DNA from: Sphingobium fontiphilum
GTDB lineage: Bacteria; Pseudomonadota; Alphaproteobacteria; Sphingomonadales; Sphingomonadaceae
NCBI RefSeq assembly: GCF_014196635.1
Contig: NZ_JACIEB010000002.1
Span: 1 to 64,000, forward strand
Direction: 5' to 3'
Length of the DNA: 64,000 nt
The position numbers were made by a program, and so were the translations under genes. The notes under the pieces are model-generated. The model made no database searches. It saw nothing but the letters and a program-made list of their open reading frames with translations, and had not been told where the DNA came from. Of this stretch, positions 16,983 to 24,817 are shown piece by piece (within the stretch, counting starts at the first letter, position 1; every line of letters begins with the position of its first letter).

Positions 16983-17036
16983 CGTTTGCAAAGCCCATGA
17001 AAAATCGGAAAGGGAGGGCCGCCTGAGGGGATCGCC

Positions 17037-19049
17037 ATGAAGACCATCATTTTGCCTGCCATGTTGTTGACCGCACCCGCCGCTGCTTGGGCGCAGGCGC
17101 CAGCGGATGACGGTTCAGACACGCCCATCATCGTTACGGGCGCAGGCCTGCCGCTGCCGCCGGGGACGCCCGCCTACGGGTCCGTGGTGATCGCGCGCGA
17201 GCGGCTGGAAAACAGCGCGTCGGGCCGTATCGAGACAGTTCTGGGCGACGTCGCCGGATTCCAGCAGTTCCGCCGCTCCGACAGCCGGTCAGCCAATCCG
17301 TCGGCGCAAGGGGCGACACTTCGCGCGCTGGGCGGCAATGCGTCCAGCCGGACGCTGGTGCTGCTCGACGGCGTGCCGATGGCGGACCCGTTTTTCGGTT
17401 ATATTCCCTTTTCCGCGCTGGTGCCCGACCGCCTGTCGGTGGTGCGGGTGACGCGCGGCGGCGGCATTGGCGCTTTCGGCGCTGGCGCGGTCGCCGGGTC
17501 GATCGAACTGGCCAGCGCCACGCGCGACCAGTTGCCCAATTTCGCCGCCAGCGCCTTTTACGGCAGCCGCGACGCGACCGAAATGTCGGGCGCGCTGACC
17601 GCCGATCTGGGCGGCGGCTATGCGACGCTGTCGGGGCGGTGGGACCGTGGCGACGGCTTCCAGACAACGCCAGGCGACCAGCGCACCGCCGCGACCGTTC
17701 CGGCCGCCTATGACGGCTGGTCGACCAATTTGCGCGCGGTCGCGTCCATTTCGGCCCATTCCGAACTGCAATTCCGCGCCACCCTGTTCCGCGACGAACG
17801 CACGCTGCGCTTTTCAGGCGCGGACAGCAGCAGCGAAGGCCAGGACGCCAGCATCCACTATATCCATCGCGGCGCATGGCAGGTCGATGCCCTCGCCTAT
17901 ATTCAATCGCGCAATTTCTCCAACATCGTTATTTCCTCCTCGTCCTTCCGCAAATCGCTGGATCAGCGCAACACGCCGTCGACCGGCGTCGGCGGCAAGA
18001 TCGAGCTGCGCCCGCCGGTGGGTGAGGATCATGTGCTGCGGCTGGGCGCGGACACCCGCTTCGCCACGGGCGATATGTTCGAAAACGCCTATAATGCGGG
18101 CGATCCAGCCAATCCGCTCACCTCGCTGCGCCATGCGGGGGGCGACCAGATCACCACCGGCGTCTTTGCCGAGGATGACTGGACCATTGGCAACCTCGTC
18201 CTAACGGGTGGCGTCCGCGCCGACCATTGGTCGATCAGCAACGGCTTCTATCAGCAGGTGACGCCAGCGGGCGCGATCACACGGAACGACCGCTATGCCG
18301 ACCGGTCCGACTGGCAGTTTTCGGGCCGGGCGGGCGCGCTCTATCGCTTCAGCGACGCGGTCGCCGTCCGCGCGGCGGGCTATACCGGCTTCCGCCTGCC
18401 GACGCTCAATGAGCTGTATCGGCCCTTCACCGTTTTCCCCATCACAACGCGCGCCAACGCCGCGCTCACGCCCGAAAAGCTGAAAGGCGCGGAAGCCGGA
18501 ATTGACCTGACCCCCCTGCCCGGCCTGACCCTGTCCGCCACCGGTTTCTACAACCGGCTGGACGACGCCATCGCCAATGTGACCATCGACGCCGTCACGC
18601 GCGAGCGGCGCAATGTCGACGCCATCGTCGCCAAGGGCGTGGAACTGACCGCCAGCGGCCGGATGGGCGCGATGTTGTTGTCGGCATCCTATGCCTATAG
18701 CCATTCGACGGTGAAGGCGCCGGGTGAGCCCTTCGACGGGCTGACCCCCAACCAAAGCCCGCGCCACGCCGCCAGTGCGACGCTGGCCTGGGAGCCGACC
18801 CACGGCCCCGCCCTGTCGGCGACGCTGCGTTATGTTTCGAAGCAATATGAGGACGACCTGCAAAGCGATGTCCTGCCCGACGCGCTAACGCTGGACGCGG
18901 TGGCGCGGATGCCCGTCGGCCATGGCGTCACGCTGGTCGCGCGCGGCGAAAACCTGTTCGACGAAACCGTTGTAACGCGCAATGCGGGCGGCTCCATGGA
19001 CCTGGGCACGCCGCGCACCTTGTGGATCGGCGTGCGCTTCGCCCGCTGA
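17037..19049 (+). CDS. TonB-dependent outer-membrane receptor (BtuB-like)
   Basis: The 670-residue receptor has a signal peptide (MKTIILPAMLLTAPAAAWAQA), a TonB-box-like DTPIIVTGAG, and a plug domain (about 50-160). The plug includes ATLRALGGNASSRTLVLLDGVPMADPF and GAFGAGAVAGSIEL. A 22-strand barrel follows, ending GTPRTLWIGVRFAR. Substrate is not evident. Its location in a quinoprotein island with a lanthanide-type dehydrogenase makes a metal chelate, a lanthanophore or PQQ candidate cargo, by inference only. GAGGGGATCGCC precedes the ATG. Confidence 0.85.
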   Translation: MKTIILPAMLLTAPAAAWAQAPADDGSDTPIIVTGAGLPLPPGTPAYGSVVIARERLENSASGRIETVLGDVAGFQQFRRSDSRSANPSAQGATLRALGGNASSRTLVLLDGVPMADPFFGYIPFSALVPDRLSVVRVTRGGGIGAFGAGAVAGSIELASATRDQLPNFAASAFYGSRDATEMSGALTADLGGGYATLSGRWDRGDGFQTTPGDQRTAATVPAAYDGWSTNLRAVASISAHSELQFRATLFRDERTLRFSGADSSSEGQDASIHYIHRGAWQVDALAYIQSRNFSNIVISSSSFRKSLDQRNTPSTGVGGKIELRPPVGEDHVLRLGADTRFATGDMFENAYNAGDPANPLTSLRHAGGDQITTGVFAEDDWTIGNLVLTGGVRADHWSISNGFYQQVTPAGAITRNDRYADRSDWQFSGRAGALYRFSDAVAVRAAGYTGFRLPTLNELYRPFTVFPITTRANAALTPEKLKGAEAGIDLTPLPGLTLSATGFYNRLDDAIANVTIDAVTRERRNVDAIVAKGVELTASGRMGAMLLSASYAYSHSTVKAPGEPFDGLTPNQSPRHAASATLAWEPTHGPALSATLRYVSKQYEDDLQSDVLPDALTLDAVARMPVGHGVTLVARGENLFDETVVTRNAGGSMDLGTPRTLWIGVRFAR

Positions 19050-19054
19050 CCGCC

Positions 19055-19072
19055 GACCCAAAGTAGCATGGA
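19055..19072 (+). promoter_or_regulatory. Island regulon motif, copy 6 (upstream of the second TonB receptor)
   Basis: GACCCAAAGTAGCATGGA lies in the 82-bp gap between the two receptor genes, 59 bp before the second start. The left half fits the consensus; the right half is degenerate. It is the weakest copy together with copy 3. Confidence 0.4.
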
Positions 19073-19131
19073 GGCAGCCCCGCCCCCTTCCTAGCATCCC
19101 GAAAATCGAGAACGATAATCGGAGGATGCGC

Positions 19132-21447
19132 ATGAACGGGATTGCCGCCCTGCTGGCCGGAACGGCCGGTTTGTTATTGGCGGGGCAAGCGGCGGCGCAA
19201 AAGCAGGACAACGTCGCCAATGCCCAGACGATCATCGTGACCGCGCCGGGCGGCGCCATCGACGTCGACGATGCGCTGGCCGTTTCCGCCGACGACATCG
19301 GCCGGGCGGGCGCACCCGATCTGCTGGCCGCTCTGACCCGCACCATGGCGGGCGTGACCCTTCAGGACGCGCAGGGCAATCCATGGCAACCCAATCTCGT
19401 CTATCGCGGCTTCACAGCCTCCCCGCTTCAGGGGCAGGCGCAGGGGCTGGCCGTCTACCTCGACGGCGCCCGCTTCAACCAGCCCTTTGGCGATACGGTG
19501 GGCTTCGACCTGTTGCCGCAAGCCGCGATCCGCAAGGCTTCGATCCTCGACGCCAGCCCGGTCTATGGCCTCAACGCGCTGGGCGGGTCGATGCTGGTCG
19601 AAACCCGCAACGGCCGAAGCGATCCGGGGCTGGAGGCGAGCCTGACCGGCGGGCGCTTTGATGCGCGGCAGGCCAGCATCGCGGGCGGCTTCGCCAGCGG
19701 CGCGTTCAGCGCCTTTGGCGCGTTCGAATATCGGCATGAGGATGGCTGGCGCGATTATTCGCCCTCCACGCTTTACAACGGCTATCTGGACCTGGGCTTC
19801 GACACCGCGACTGGCGGCCTGCACATGAAGGTCATTGCGGCAGACACCGACCTGACCGGTAATGGCGTCGCCCCGGTCGAATTGCTGGCGGCCGACCGGC
19901 GCGCTGTCTTCACCTGGCCCGACAACAGCCGCGCTCGCTATGAAAGGATCAGCCTCCATCCGTGGGTCGCGCTGTCCGACCGCACCCGAATCGAGGGTAC
20001 GCTCTATGCCCAACGCCTGAAGCTGCGGTCGCTGAACGGCGACGCCGCCGACATCGAAGGGTGCGAGGACGAGGATGCACAGGGCTATCTTTGCCTCGAA
20101 ACCGTCGGCGCGAGCGACGATGAGGAGGACCAGGCGGTGCTGACCAACGCGGCCGGCAATCCCATAGCCGACATGCTGGATGGCGAGGATTATGGCGTGC
20201 TCAATCGCGGCCGCACCGTGACAAAGGCGATGGGCGCATTGTTCCAGATCATCGACGAACGCCCGATGCTGGCGGGCGACAACCATTTCGCTCTGGGCGT
20301 CAGCTATGATGGCGGCCGGACGCGCTTTGATACATCGGTTGAACTGGGCGCAATGACCGAGGACCGCAGCGTCGAGGGGCTGGCCGCGATGATCGTGCAG
20401 GCCGATGGCGCCATCGCACCGGTCGGTCTTGTCGCCCATACTGACTATTGGGGCGTGTTCGCGCAGGATCGCCTGCCCATCGCGCCCGGCCTGTCGGCGG
20501 AACTGGGCCTGCGCTACAATCATGCGCGCATTGAACTCAAGGACCAGATCGGCGCCGCGCTCAACGGCCTGCACCATTTCCGTCGCCTCAACCCCGGCGT
20601 CGAACTGGATTATGCGGTTAGTGAAGGATTGAACCTGCGCGCGGGCTATGCCGAAAGCAACCGCGCGCCGACCCCGGCGGAACTGTCCTGCGCCGACGAA
20701 AATGCGCCTTGCAGCCTCGCCAATTTCTTCATCGCCGATCCGCCGCTGAGGCAGGTGGTGGCAAAGAGCTGGGAAGCGGGCGCGCGCGGCCATGCCAGGC
20801 TGGGCGGCTTTCGCATCGACTGGCTGGCCTCGGCCTATCGCACGCGCAACCGCAACGATATTCAGTTCGTCGCCTCAAACATTCGCGGCCGCGCCTATTT
20901 TCGCAATATCGGCGCGACCCGGCGACAAGGGGTCGAACTGGGCCTGAAGGCGTTGCGCGGCGGCCTTTCCGCCGGGCTGAGCTATGCCTTCACCGATGCG
21001 CGTTATCTGGACGACCTGAAGCTTTCGAGTCCCGCCAATCCAGCGGCGGACGACGATGGCGCAATTGGGGTGGCAAAGGGCGACCATCTGCCCGGCATCC
21101 CGCACCACAGCGCGACGCTCAGCCTCGACTATGCGGCCAGGGGGTGGTCGGTCGGCGGCGAGCTGATCGCCCGGTCCGGCCAGTATCTTGTCGGTGACGA
21201 GGGCAACGACAATCCCAAAATCCCCGGCTACGTCATCGTCAATCTGCGCGGTAGCATCACCCTCCTGCCCGGCGTCAGCCTGTTCGGCGAAGTCCGCAAC
21301 GCCTTCAACCGGCGCTATGCGACCTTCGGCACATTCAGCGAAGTGGACGAGGTCGACCTGGCCGAGGCGCCGGGCGCATCCGATCCGCGCGCCTATGGCC
21401 CCGGCGCGCCGCGCCGCTGGTATGGAGGGGTGAGGGCCAGATTCTGA
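19132..21447 (+). CDS. TonB-dependent outer-membrane receptor with acidic Cys-flanked loop
   Basis: The 771-residue receptor has a signal peptide (ending AAA-Q), a TonB-box-like QTIIVTAPGG, and a plug containing PNLVYRGFTASPLQGQAQGLAVYLDGARFNQ split over two strands. A barrel follows, ending RWYGGVRARF. A predicted outer loop near residues 311-335 is very acidic and bracketed by Cys311 and Cys321 (CEDEDAQGYLC, then SDDEEDQ). Such a loop could bind a hard metal ion, which is speculative. The ATG at 19132 has GGAGG six bases upstream; the ATG at 19126 abuts it. DUF1330 follows 28 bp downstream. Confidence 0.87.
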   Translation: MNGIAALLAGTAGLLLAGQAAAQKQDNVANAQTIIVTAPGGAIDVDDALAVSADDIGRAGAPDLLAALTRTMAGVTLQDAQGNPWQPNLVYRGFTASPLQGQAQGLAVYLDGARFNQPFGDTVGFDLLPQAAIRKASILDASPVYGLNALGGSMLVETRNGRSDPGLEASLTGGRFDARQASIAGGFASGAFSAFGAFEYRHEDGWRDYSPSTLYNGYLDLGFDTATGGLHMKVIAADTDLTGNGVAPVELLAADRRAVFTWPDNSRARYERISLHPWVALSDRTRIEGTLYAQRLKLRSLNGDAADIEGCEDEDAQGYLCLETVGASDDEEDQAVLTNAAGNPIADMLDGEDYGVLNRGRTVTKAMGALFQIIDERPMLAGDNHFALGVSYDGGRTRFDTSVELGAMTEDRSVEGLAAMIVQADGAIAPVGLVAHTDYWGVFAQDRLPIAPGLSAELGLRYNHARIELKDQIGAALNGLHHFRRLNPGVELDYAVSEGLNLRAGYAESNRAPTPAELSCADENAPCSLANFFIADPPLRQVVAKSWEAGARGHARLGGFRIDWLASAYRTRNRNDIQFVASNIRGRAYFRNIGATRRQGVELGLKALRGGLSAGLSYAFTDARYLDDLKLSSPANPAADDDGAIGVAKGDHLPGIPHHSATLSLDYAARGWSVGGELIARSGQYLVGDEGNDNPKIPGYVIVNLRGSITLLPGVSLFGEVRNAFNRRYATFGTFSEVDEVDLAEAPGASDPRAYGPGAPRRWYGGVRARF

Positions 21448-21475
21448 AAAGAGCGAAAGAAGAGGAGAGATACTG

Positions 21476-21766
21476 ATGACTGCCTATTTCGTGGCCGTTC
21501 GCACGGCGATTAAGGACGCTGACGCCATGCAGACCTATGGCGAAATGGTGCCGCCCACCATGGCGGGCCACGCGATCACGCCGCTGGCCGTCTATGGCAA
21601 GGTCCGTGCGACCGACGGGCCGGCCACCGACGGCGCCGTCATCATCGCTTTTCCCAGCTTTGCGGAAGCCGAAGCATGGTATGACAGCCCTGCCTATCAG
21701 GAGGCGCTCGCCTATCGCCTGAAGGGCGCGGACTATCAGACGTTCATCATAGAGGGCGTCGACTGA
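21476..21766 (+). CDS. DUF1330 family protein
   Basis: This 96-residue protein is a small ferredoxin-like-fold DUF1330 member (MTAYFVAVRTAIKDADAMQTYGEMVPPTM, AVIIAFPSFAEAEAWYDSPAYQEAL written here as separate motifs). The family resembles EthD and antibiotic-biosynthesis monooxygenase folds, but its function is unknown. GAAGAGGAGAGA gives a strong ribosome binding site. It is the last gene of the TonB-receptor transcript and is followed by a terminator. Confidence 0.85.
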   Translation: MTAYFVAVRTAIKDADAMQTYGEMVPPTMAGHAITPLAVYGKVRATDGPATDGAVIIAFPSFAEAEAWYDSPAYQEALAYRLKGADYQTFIIEGVD

Positions 21767-21779
21767 GACAAGAACAAAT

Positions 21780-21804
21780 GGGCGGGGTCATCCCGCCCTC
21801 TTTC
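21780..21804 (+). terminator. Terminator between DUF1330 and the metallohydrolase gene
   Basis: A perfect 7-bp stem GGGCGGG/CCCGCCC around GTCAT is followed by CTCTTTCTC, between two convergent genes. It probably serves the plus strand mainly. Confidence 0.65.
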
Positions 21805-22767
21805 TCAGTTGGAGGGAAGATCGACGCGCGGCAACAGCCGGCCCTCCAGCGCGGGATAAAGGTGCGACACGCTGCGCTGCAATTCATAGCGCGCCAGCTT
21901 CAACGAAGCGAAGCGATCGGGAATGGCGATCATCCCCGCCTCCACCATGTCGAGCCCGGATTGCACCGCCGCGCTCAACGCCGGTTCCAGCCAGTCGATC
22001 CAGTCGCGGGTCTGGTCGATGGCGGTAACGCCTTCGGGGTCGAGCGGACCATGGCCGGGCAGCATCCCGCCATGTTTCTCGCTCTTCAGCCGGTCCAGAC
22101 TGGCGCGCCATAAGGCAAGGTCCGCATTGGGCGTGCTGGGCGCGCGATCATGGAACACCAGGTCGCCGCCGATCATCAGGCCCGTCGTCTCGTCGACCAG
22201 CGCCAGATCCGCGTCGCTATGGCCCGAAAGGCTCAGCAGGCGCAGGCCCCGCCCGCCAAATTCCTCATGCGCCGTCGTAATCGCCAACCCCGGCACGGCA
22301 ATATCAGTGCCCCGCATCCAGTCGCCCAAAATGCGATACATGGAATCGGAATAACCGCCGCCATCCCGCCGCATCGCCGTAATCGTGCCGGGCAGAGCCG
22401 CAACGATGGCGGGATCGAACGCCGCAATGCCCATGCCATGATCGGGGTGGATGTGCGTCACATAAACGCGGATCACCGGCTTGCCCGTCAATTGTTCGGC
22501 AACGGATTTCAGCTTCGCCGCATAGCGGATGGAAGGCCCGCAATCGCACAGAACCGCGCCTGCCGGTGTTGCGATGATGGCGATGTTGGCGATCGCCCCG
22601 CCATTGTCGAAAGCGATGGGTTCGTCAGCGCCGCGCACCATCCATATGCCATCCGCGACGGCGACAGGGTTGATGGCGTAATCGTGGCCCGCGCGGCCGA
22701 CGCCGGCAGTGAAGGTTGCGGCGGCGCCCATCATCATAGCGCGGCGGGACAGCCATATGCGCGCCAT
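21805..22767 (-). CDS. Quinoprotein relay system zinc metallohydrolase (SoxH-like)
   Basis: The 320-residue metallo-beta-lactamase-fold hydrolase has a twin-Arg-like leader (MARIWLSRRAMMMGAAATF). The metal motif THIHPDHG places His105, His107, Asp109 and His110, with further ligands in SGHSDADLAL and LPGHGPL. It belongs to the SoxH-related hydrolases encoded next to PQQ dehydrogenases. The frame also opens at TTG 22773, overlapping the soxYZ-like stop; I prefer the ATG at 22767. By analogy to glyoxalase II it may cleave a thioester on the neighbouring thiol carrier, but the substrate is unproven. Confidence 0.87.
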   Translation of the reverse strand: MARIWLSRRAMMMGAAATFTAGVGRAGHDYAINPVAVADGIWMVRGADEPIAFDNGGAIANIAIIATPAGAVLCDCGPSIRYAAKLKSVAEQLTGKPVIRVYVTHIHPDHGMGIAAFDPAIVAALPGTITAMRRDGGGYSDSMYRILGDWMRGTDIAVPGLAITTAHEEFGGRGLRLLSLSGHSDADLALVDETTGLMIGGDLVFHDRAPSTPNADLALWRASLDRLKSEKHGGMLPGHGPLDPEGVTAIDQTRDWIDWLEPALSAAVQSGLDMVEAGMIAIPDRFASLKLARYELQRSVSHLYPALEGRLLPRVDLPSN

Positions 22768-22769
22768 CG

Positions 22770-23585
22770 TCAAGGCGCCGACGCCAGCGGGTGGGGAGAT
22801 TGTTTCGCCACGGCCACTCGCGCGCGATAGTCGCGACCGTTGGTATCGCGCGCCTCGACGGTCAGCATCTCGCCGGGTTGCGCGGCGGGCATCAGCGTGA
22901 TGGCCGGATCCTCCGCCACGCTGGCCCAGATTTCCATCGTCCCCAGGGGCTCGCGGCCGACGCCCTTCACGCTCAACGCCTCAAGATGATAGGTCGCGAT
23001 ATTTTCGACCAGGCCCGTGTCCATGGGATGACGGAAACTGAGCCGCAACCGGGCGTTGCCGTCAGCCACAGGCCATGCCTCCCCGCGTATCTCGCCCAGA
23101 TGCTCGGCCCAGTCGCCCTTCACCCGGCTGACCGGCGGGGCCGAACAGCCGCCGCCAGCCGCATCGACCCATTCGCCCGAAACCAGCCATTCCCCGCTCG
23201 CCAACTGCACCGCACCGCGCACCGGCGTTCGTTGGTCCAGCTTGATGCGGGTGGCGATATAGGGTTCCGCTCCCTCCGGCCGATAATCGATGGCGACGGG
23301 TATGGGATTGAGATCGGCGAACAGGATGATCCGCTTCACCCCTTCGATGCCGCGCGCGTCGATCGCGACCGGAAAGGCGCGCTGGTTCTCCGCGATCATC
23401 GGGTGCTGCACCTTGACGCGCGGATCGAAGCGCACCGGATCGGCGCCGAACAATGTCGCCGCATGAGCATTCCACATGGGCGACCCCAGGGGATCGACCG
23501 GAGCCGTGCGCGCATGAGCGGCCGATTGCGCTGCGGCCATGAGGGTCAGCGCAAGCATGATGGAACGGCGGTCGCCTCGTTTCAC
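22770..23585 (-). CDS. Quinoprotein dehydrogenase-associated SoxYZ-like carrier protein
   Basis: The 271-residue periplasmic protein has a signal peptide (about 1-25, ending AHA-R). It fuses a SoxY-like domain (about 40-155) with a SoxZ-like domain (about 165-265; RLSFRHPMDTGL, VEARDTNGRDYRARVAV). The SoxY-type carrier cysteine is Cys147 in AAGGGCSAP. Sox carriers hold intermediates on this cysteine. This fused type is known only from gene neighbourhoods with quinoproteins, and its cargo is undefined. The metallohydrolase gene overlaps or abuts its stop. A near-consensus regulon motif lies 45 bp upstream. Confidence 0.87.
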   Translation of the reverse strand: MKRGDRRSIMLALTLMAAAQSAAHARTAPVDPLGSPMWNAHAATLFGADPVRFDPRVKVQHPMIAENQRAFPVAIDARGIEGVKRIILFADLNPIPVAIDYRPEGAEPYIATRIKLDQRTPVRGAVQLASGEWLVSGEWVDAAGGGCSAPPVSRVKGDWAEHLGEIRGEAWPVADGNARLRLSFRHPMDTGLVENIATYHLEALSVKGVGREPLGTMEIWASVAEDPAITLMPAAQPGEMLTVEARDTNGRDYRARVAVAKQSPHPLASAP

Positions 23586-23629
23586 ATCCTTGTCCCTTGG
23601 TGCTGGTCTAAAGCCTTGGGTCTTGCGCT

Positions 23630-23647
23630 ACCATTGGACCTTGGAGT
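23630..23647 (-). promoter_or_regulatory. Island regulon motif, copy 7 (between soxYZ-like and CX3CW genes)
   Basis: On the minus strand ACTCCAAGGTCCAATGGT carries the full core CCAAGGTCCAATGG. It is 45 bp upstream of the soxYZ-like start and 26 bp upstream of the divergent CX3CW gene, so it may control both. Confidence 0.6.
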
Positions 23648-23672
23648 GATGTCAGTCAGGGATGGGAGCGGC

Positions 23673-24242
23673 ATGGTGGCTTCAAGGCGCATGGGCGCGA
23701 TCGCCTTGCTAATGCTGGGGTTCGGGGCGACCGTTGGCGCAACTGTTGCTCAGGAGCGGCTGTTCGATCAGCAGGGCTATCGCATCGCCCGCTATCGCGC
23801 GCCTGCACGCAACGCTCCGCCCCGCGTCGGCCGCATCGCCCCGGCGGCGGCGGCCCAGCTTCGCCCCGACGTCGATGCCCTGTTCATCGACGTGCTGCCG
23901 GCCGAAGGCGCAGCGCACGACGGTGCGGGCGGATGGCGCCTTGCCCGCCCGCATGACGGCATCGCCGGATCGCATTGGTTCCCCGAAGCAGGTCGGGGGG
24001 CGCCCGACCCGGCGATAACCGACTGGTTCAGGCGCGGCGTCGACCGGCTGACCCATGGCCGGCGGGATCGCATGATCATCACCTACTGCCTGTCGGACTG
24101 CTGGATGGGCTGGAACGCGGCGATGCGCCTGCGCGATTGGGGGTACGGCAATGTCTGGTGGATGGCGGAGGGAACCGATGGCTGGCGCGGCCTGGGACTG
24201 CCCCTTGTCGATGTGCGTCCCGCCGCCGAACCGGCGCACTAA
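23673..24242 (+). CDS. PQQ-dependent catabolism-associated CXXCW-motif protein (rhodanese-like)
   Basis: The 189-residue exported protein has a signal peptide (MGAIALLMLGFGATVGATVAQ) and a rhodanese-like domain. The conserved motif is TYCLSDCWMGWNAAMRL, with Cys139, Cys143 and Trp144, followed by GYGNVWWMAEGTDGWRG. The spacing is Cys-X3-Cys-Trp. The family occurs in quinoprotein catabolic clusters and probably handles thiol or disulfide chemistry in the periplasm, perhaps with the divergent SoxYZ-like carrier. I chose the ATG at 23673 because GGGAG lies upstream; an ATG at 23649 would add eight residues. The longer open frame upstream is antisense to soxYZ. Confidence 0.85.
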   Translation: MVASRRMGAIALLMLGFGATVGATVAQERLFDQQGYRIARYRAPARNAPPRVGRIAPAAAAQLRPDVDALFIDVLPAEGAAHDGAGGWRLARPHDGIAGSHWFPEAGRGAPDPAITDWFRRGVDRLTHGRRDRMIITYCLSDCWMGWNAAMRLRDWGYGNVWWMAEGTDGWRGLGLPLVDVRPAAEPAH

Positions 24243-24817
24243 CACCAAAGGCCTATTGCAAAGCTGCGCCTTCGATCCGATGACCGGACGCCAGCCGGGT
24301 CTGGATGGCGTCAAGGGCATGCCCCATTACTCGGTGGGAATGGTCGCTATGGGGCAGGTGGGCAAGCTAAGCTCAGCCCTGCCGACATCAGCGCGACCAA
24401 AGCGGGAAAAGCTGCCGCGCTTTGCCGACAAACCAATGACGGCGCTTCTGGCCAGGATAAAAAAAGCGAGAGATGCAGGCGATTTGAGTCGATCGGCGCA
24501 AGAGCGCTGATCTTTTGCCCCGTATTAAAGGGGCAAGGCACAGGTTAAGTCAGACGAGCAGCGCCCAGGTCAGACCAGCGATCACCAATGCGACCAGATT
24601 GAACAGCAACAGGGATCGGTCGTCACATTCAACCAATCCCGGGCCGACTTCGTCCATCAATCCTCTCCATATCATCATAGCCATGCCGTTGGCGCATGAT
24701 CTAACTAATCGTTGGTAACAGATTCGCGCCGTCACGCCAATTATTTTGAATGCAGGGGCCTTCGCTCTCATAGCCCCGATTTGCTATTGCTCCTCCAGCG
24801 TGAGGGAGAAGAGGCGG
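24243..24817. other. Gene-poor stretch with a hairpin and one possible small membrane protein
   Basis: No conserved gene is visible on the plus strand. A 76-codon frame at 24280-24510 lacks a ribosome binding site and any recognisable motif. A 7-bp hairpin (24515-24536, TTGCCCC/GGGGCAA, AT-rich loop) lies in the middle without a T-tract. A small minus-strand ORF is listed separately. The last 30 bases carry the ribosome binding site of the Zn alcohol dehydrogenase. Confidence 0.5.
24550..24657 (-). CDS. Possible small single-span membrane protein (35 residues)
   Basis: The ATG at 24657 follows AGAGGA with short spacing and encodes an acidic N-terminus (MDEVGPGLVECDDRS) and one hydrophobic span (LLLFNLVALVIAGLTWALLV) to the end. 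The arrangement is that of a real small inner-membrane protein, but I recognise no family. The frame is open further upstream to 24684 and beyond, so the start is uncertain. Confidence 0.4.
   Translation of the reverse strand: MDEVGPGLVECDDRSLLLFNLVALVIAGLTWALLV

Noticed and set aside
24280-24510. 76-codon plus-strand ORF after the CX3CW gene
   Set aside because: No ribosome binding site, no domain, and ordinary intergenic composition.
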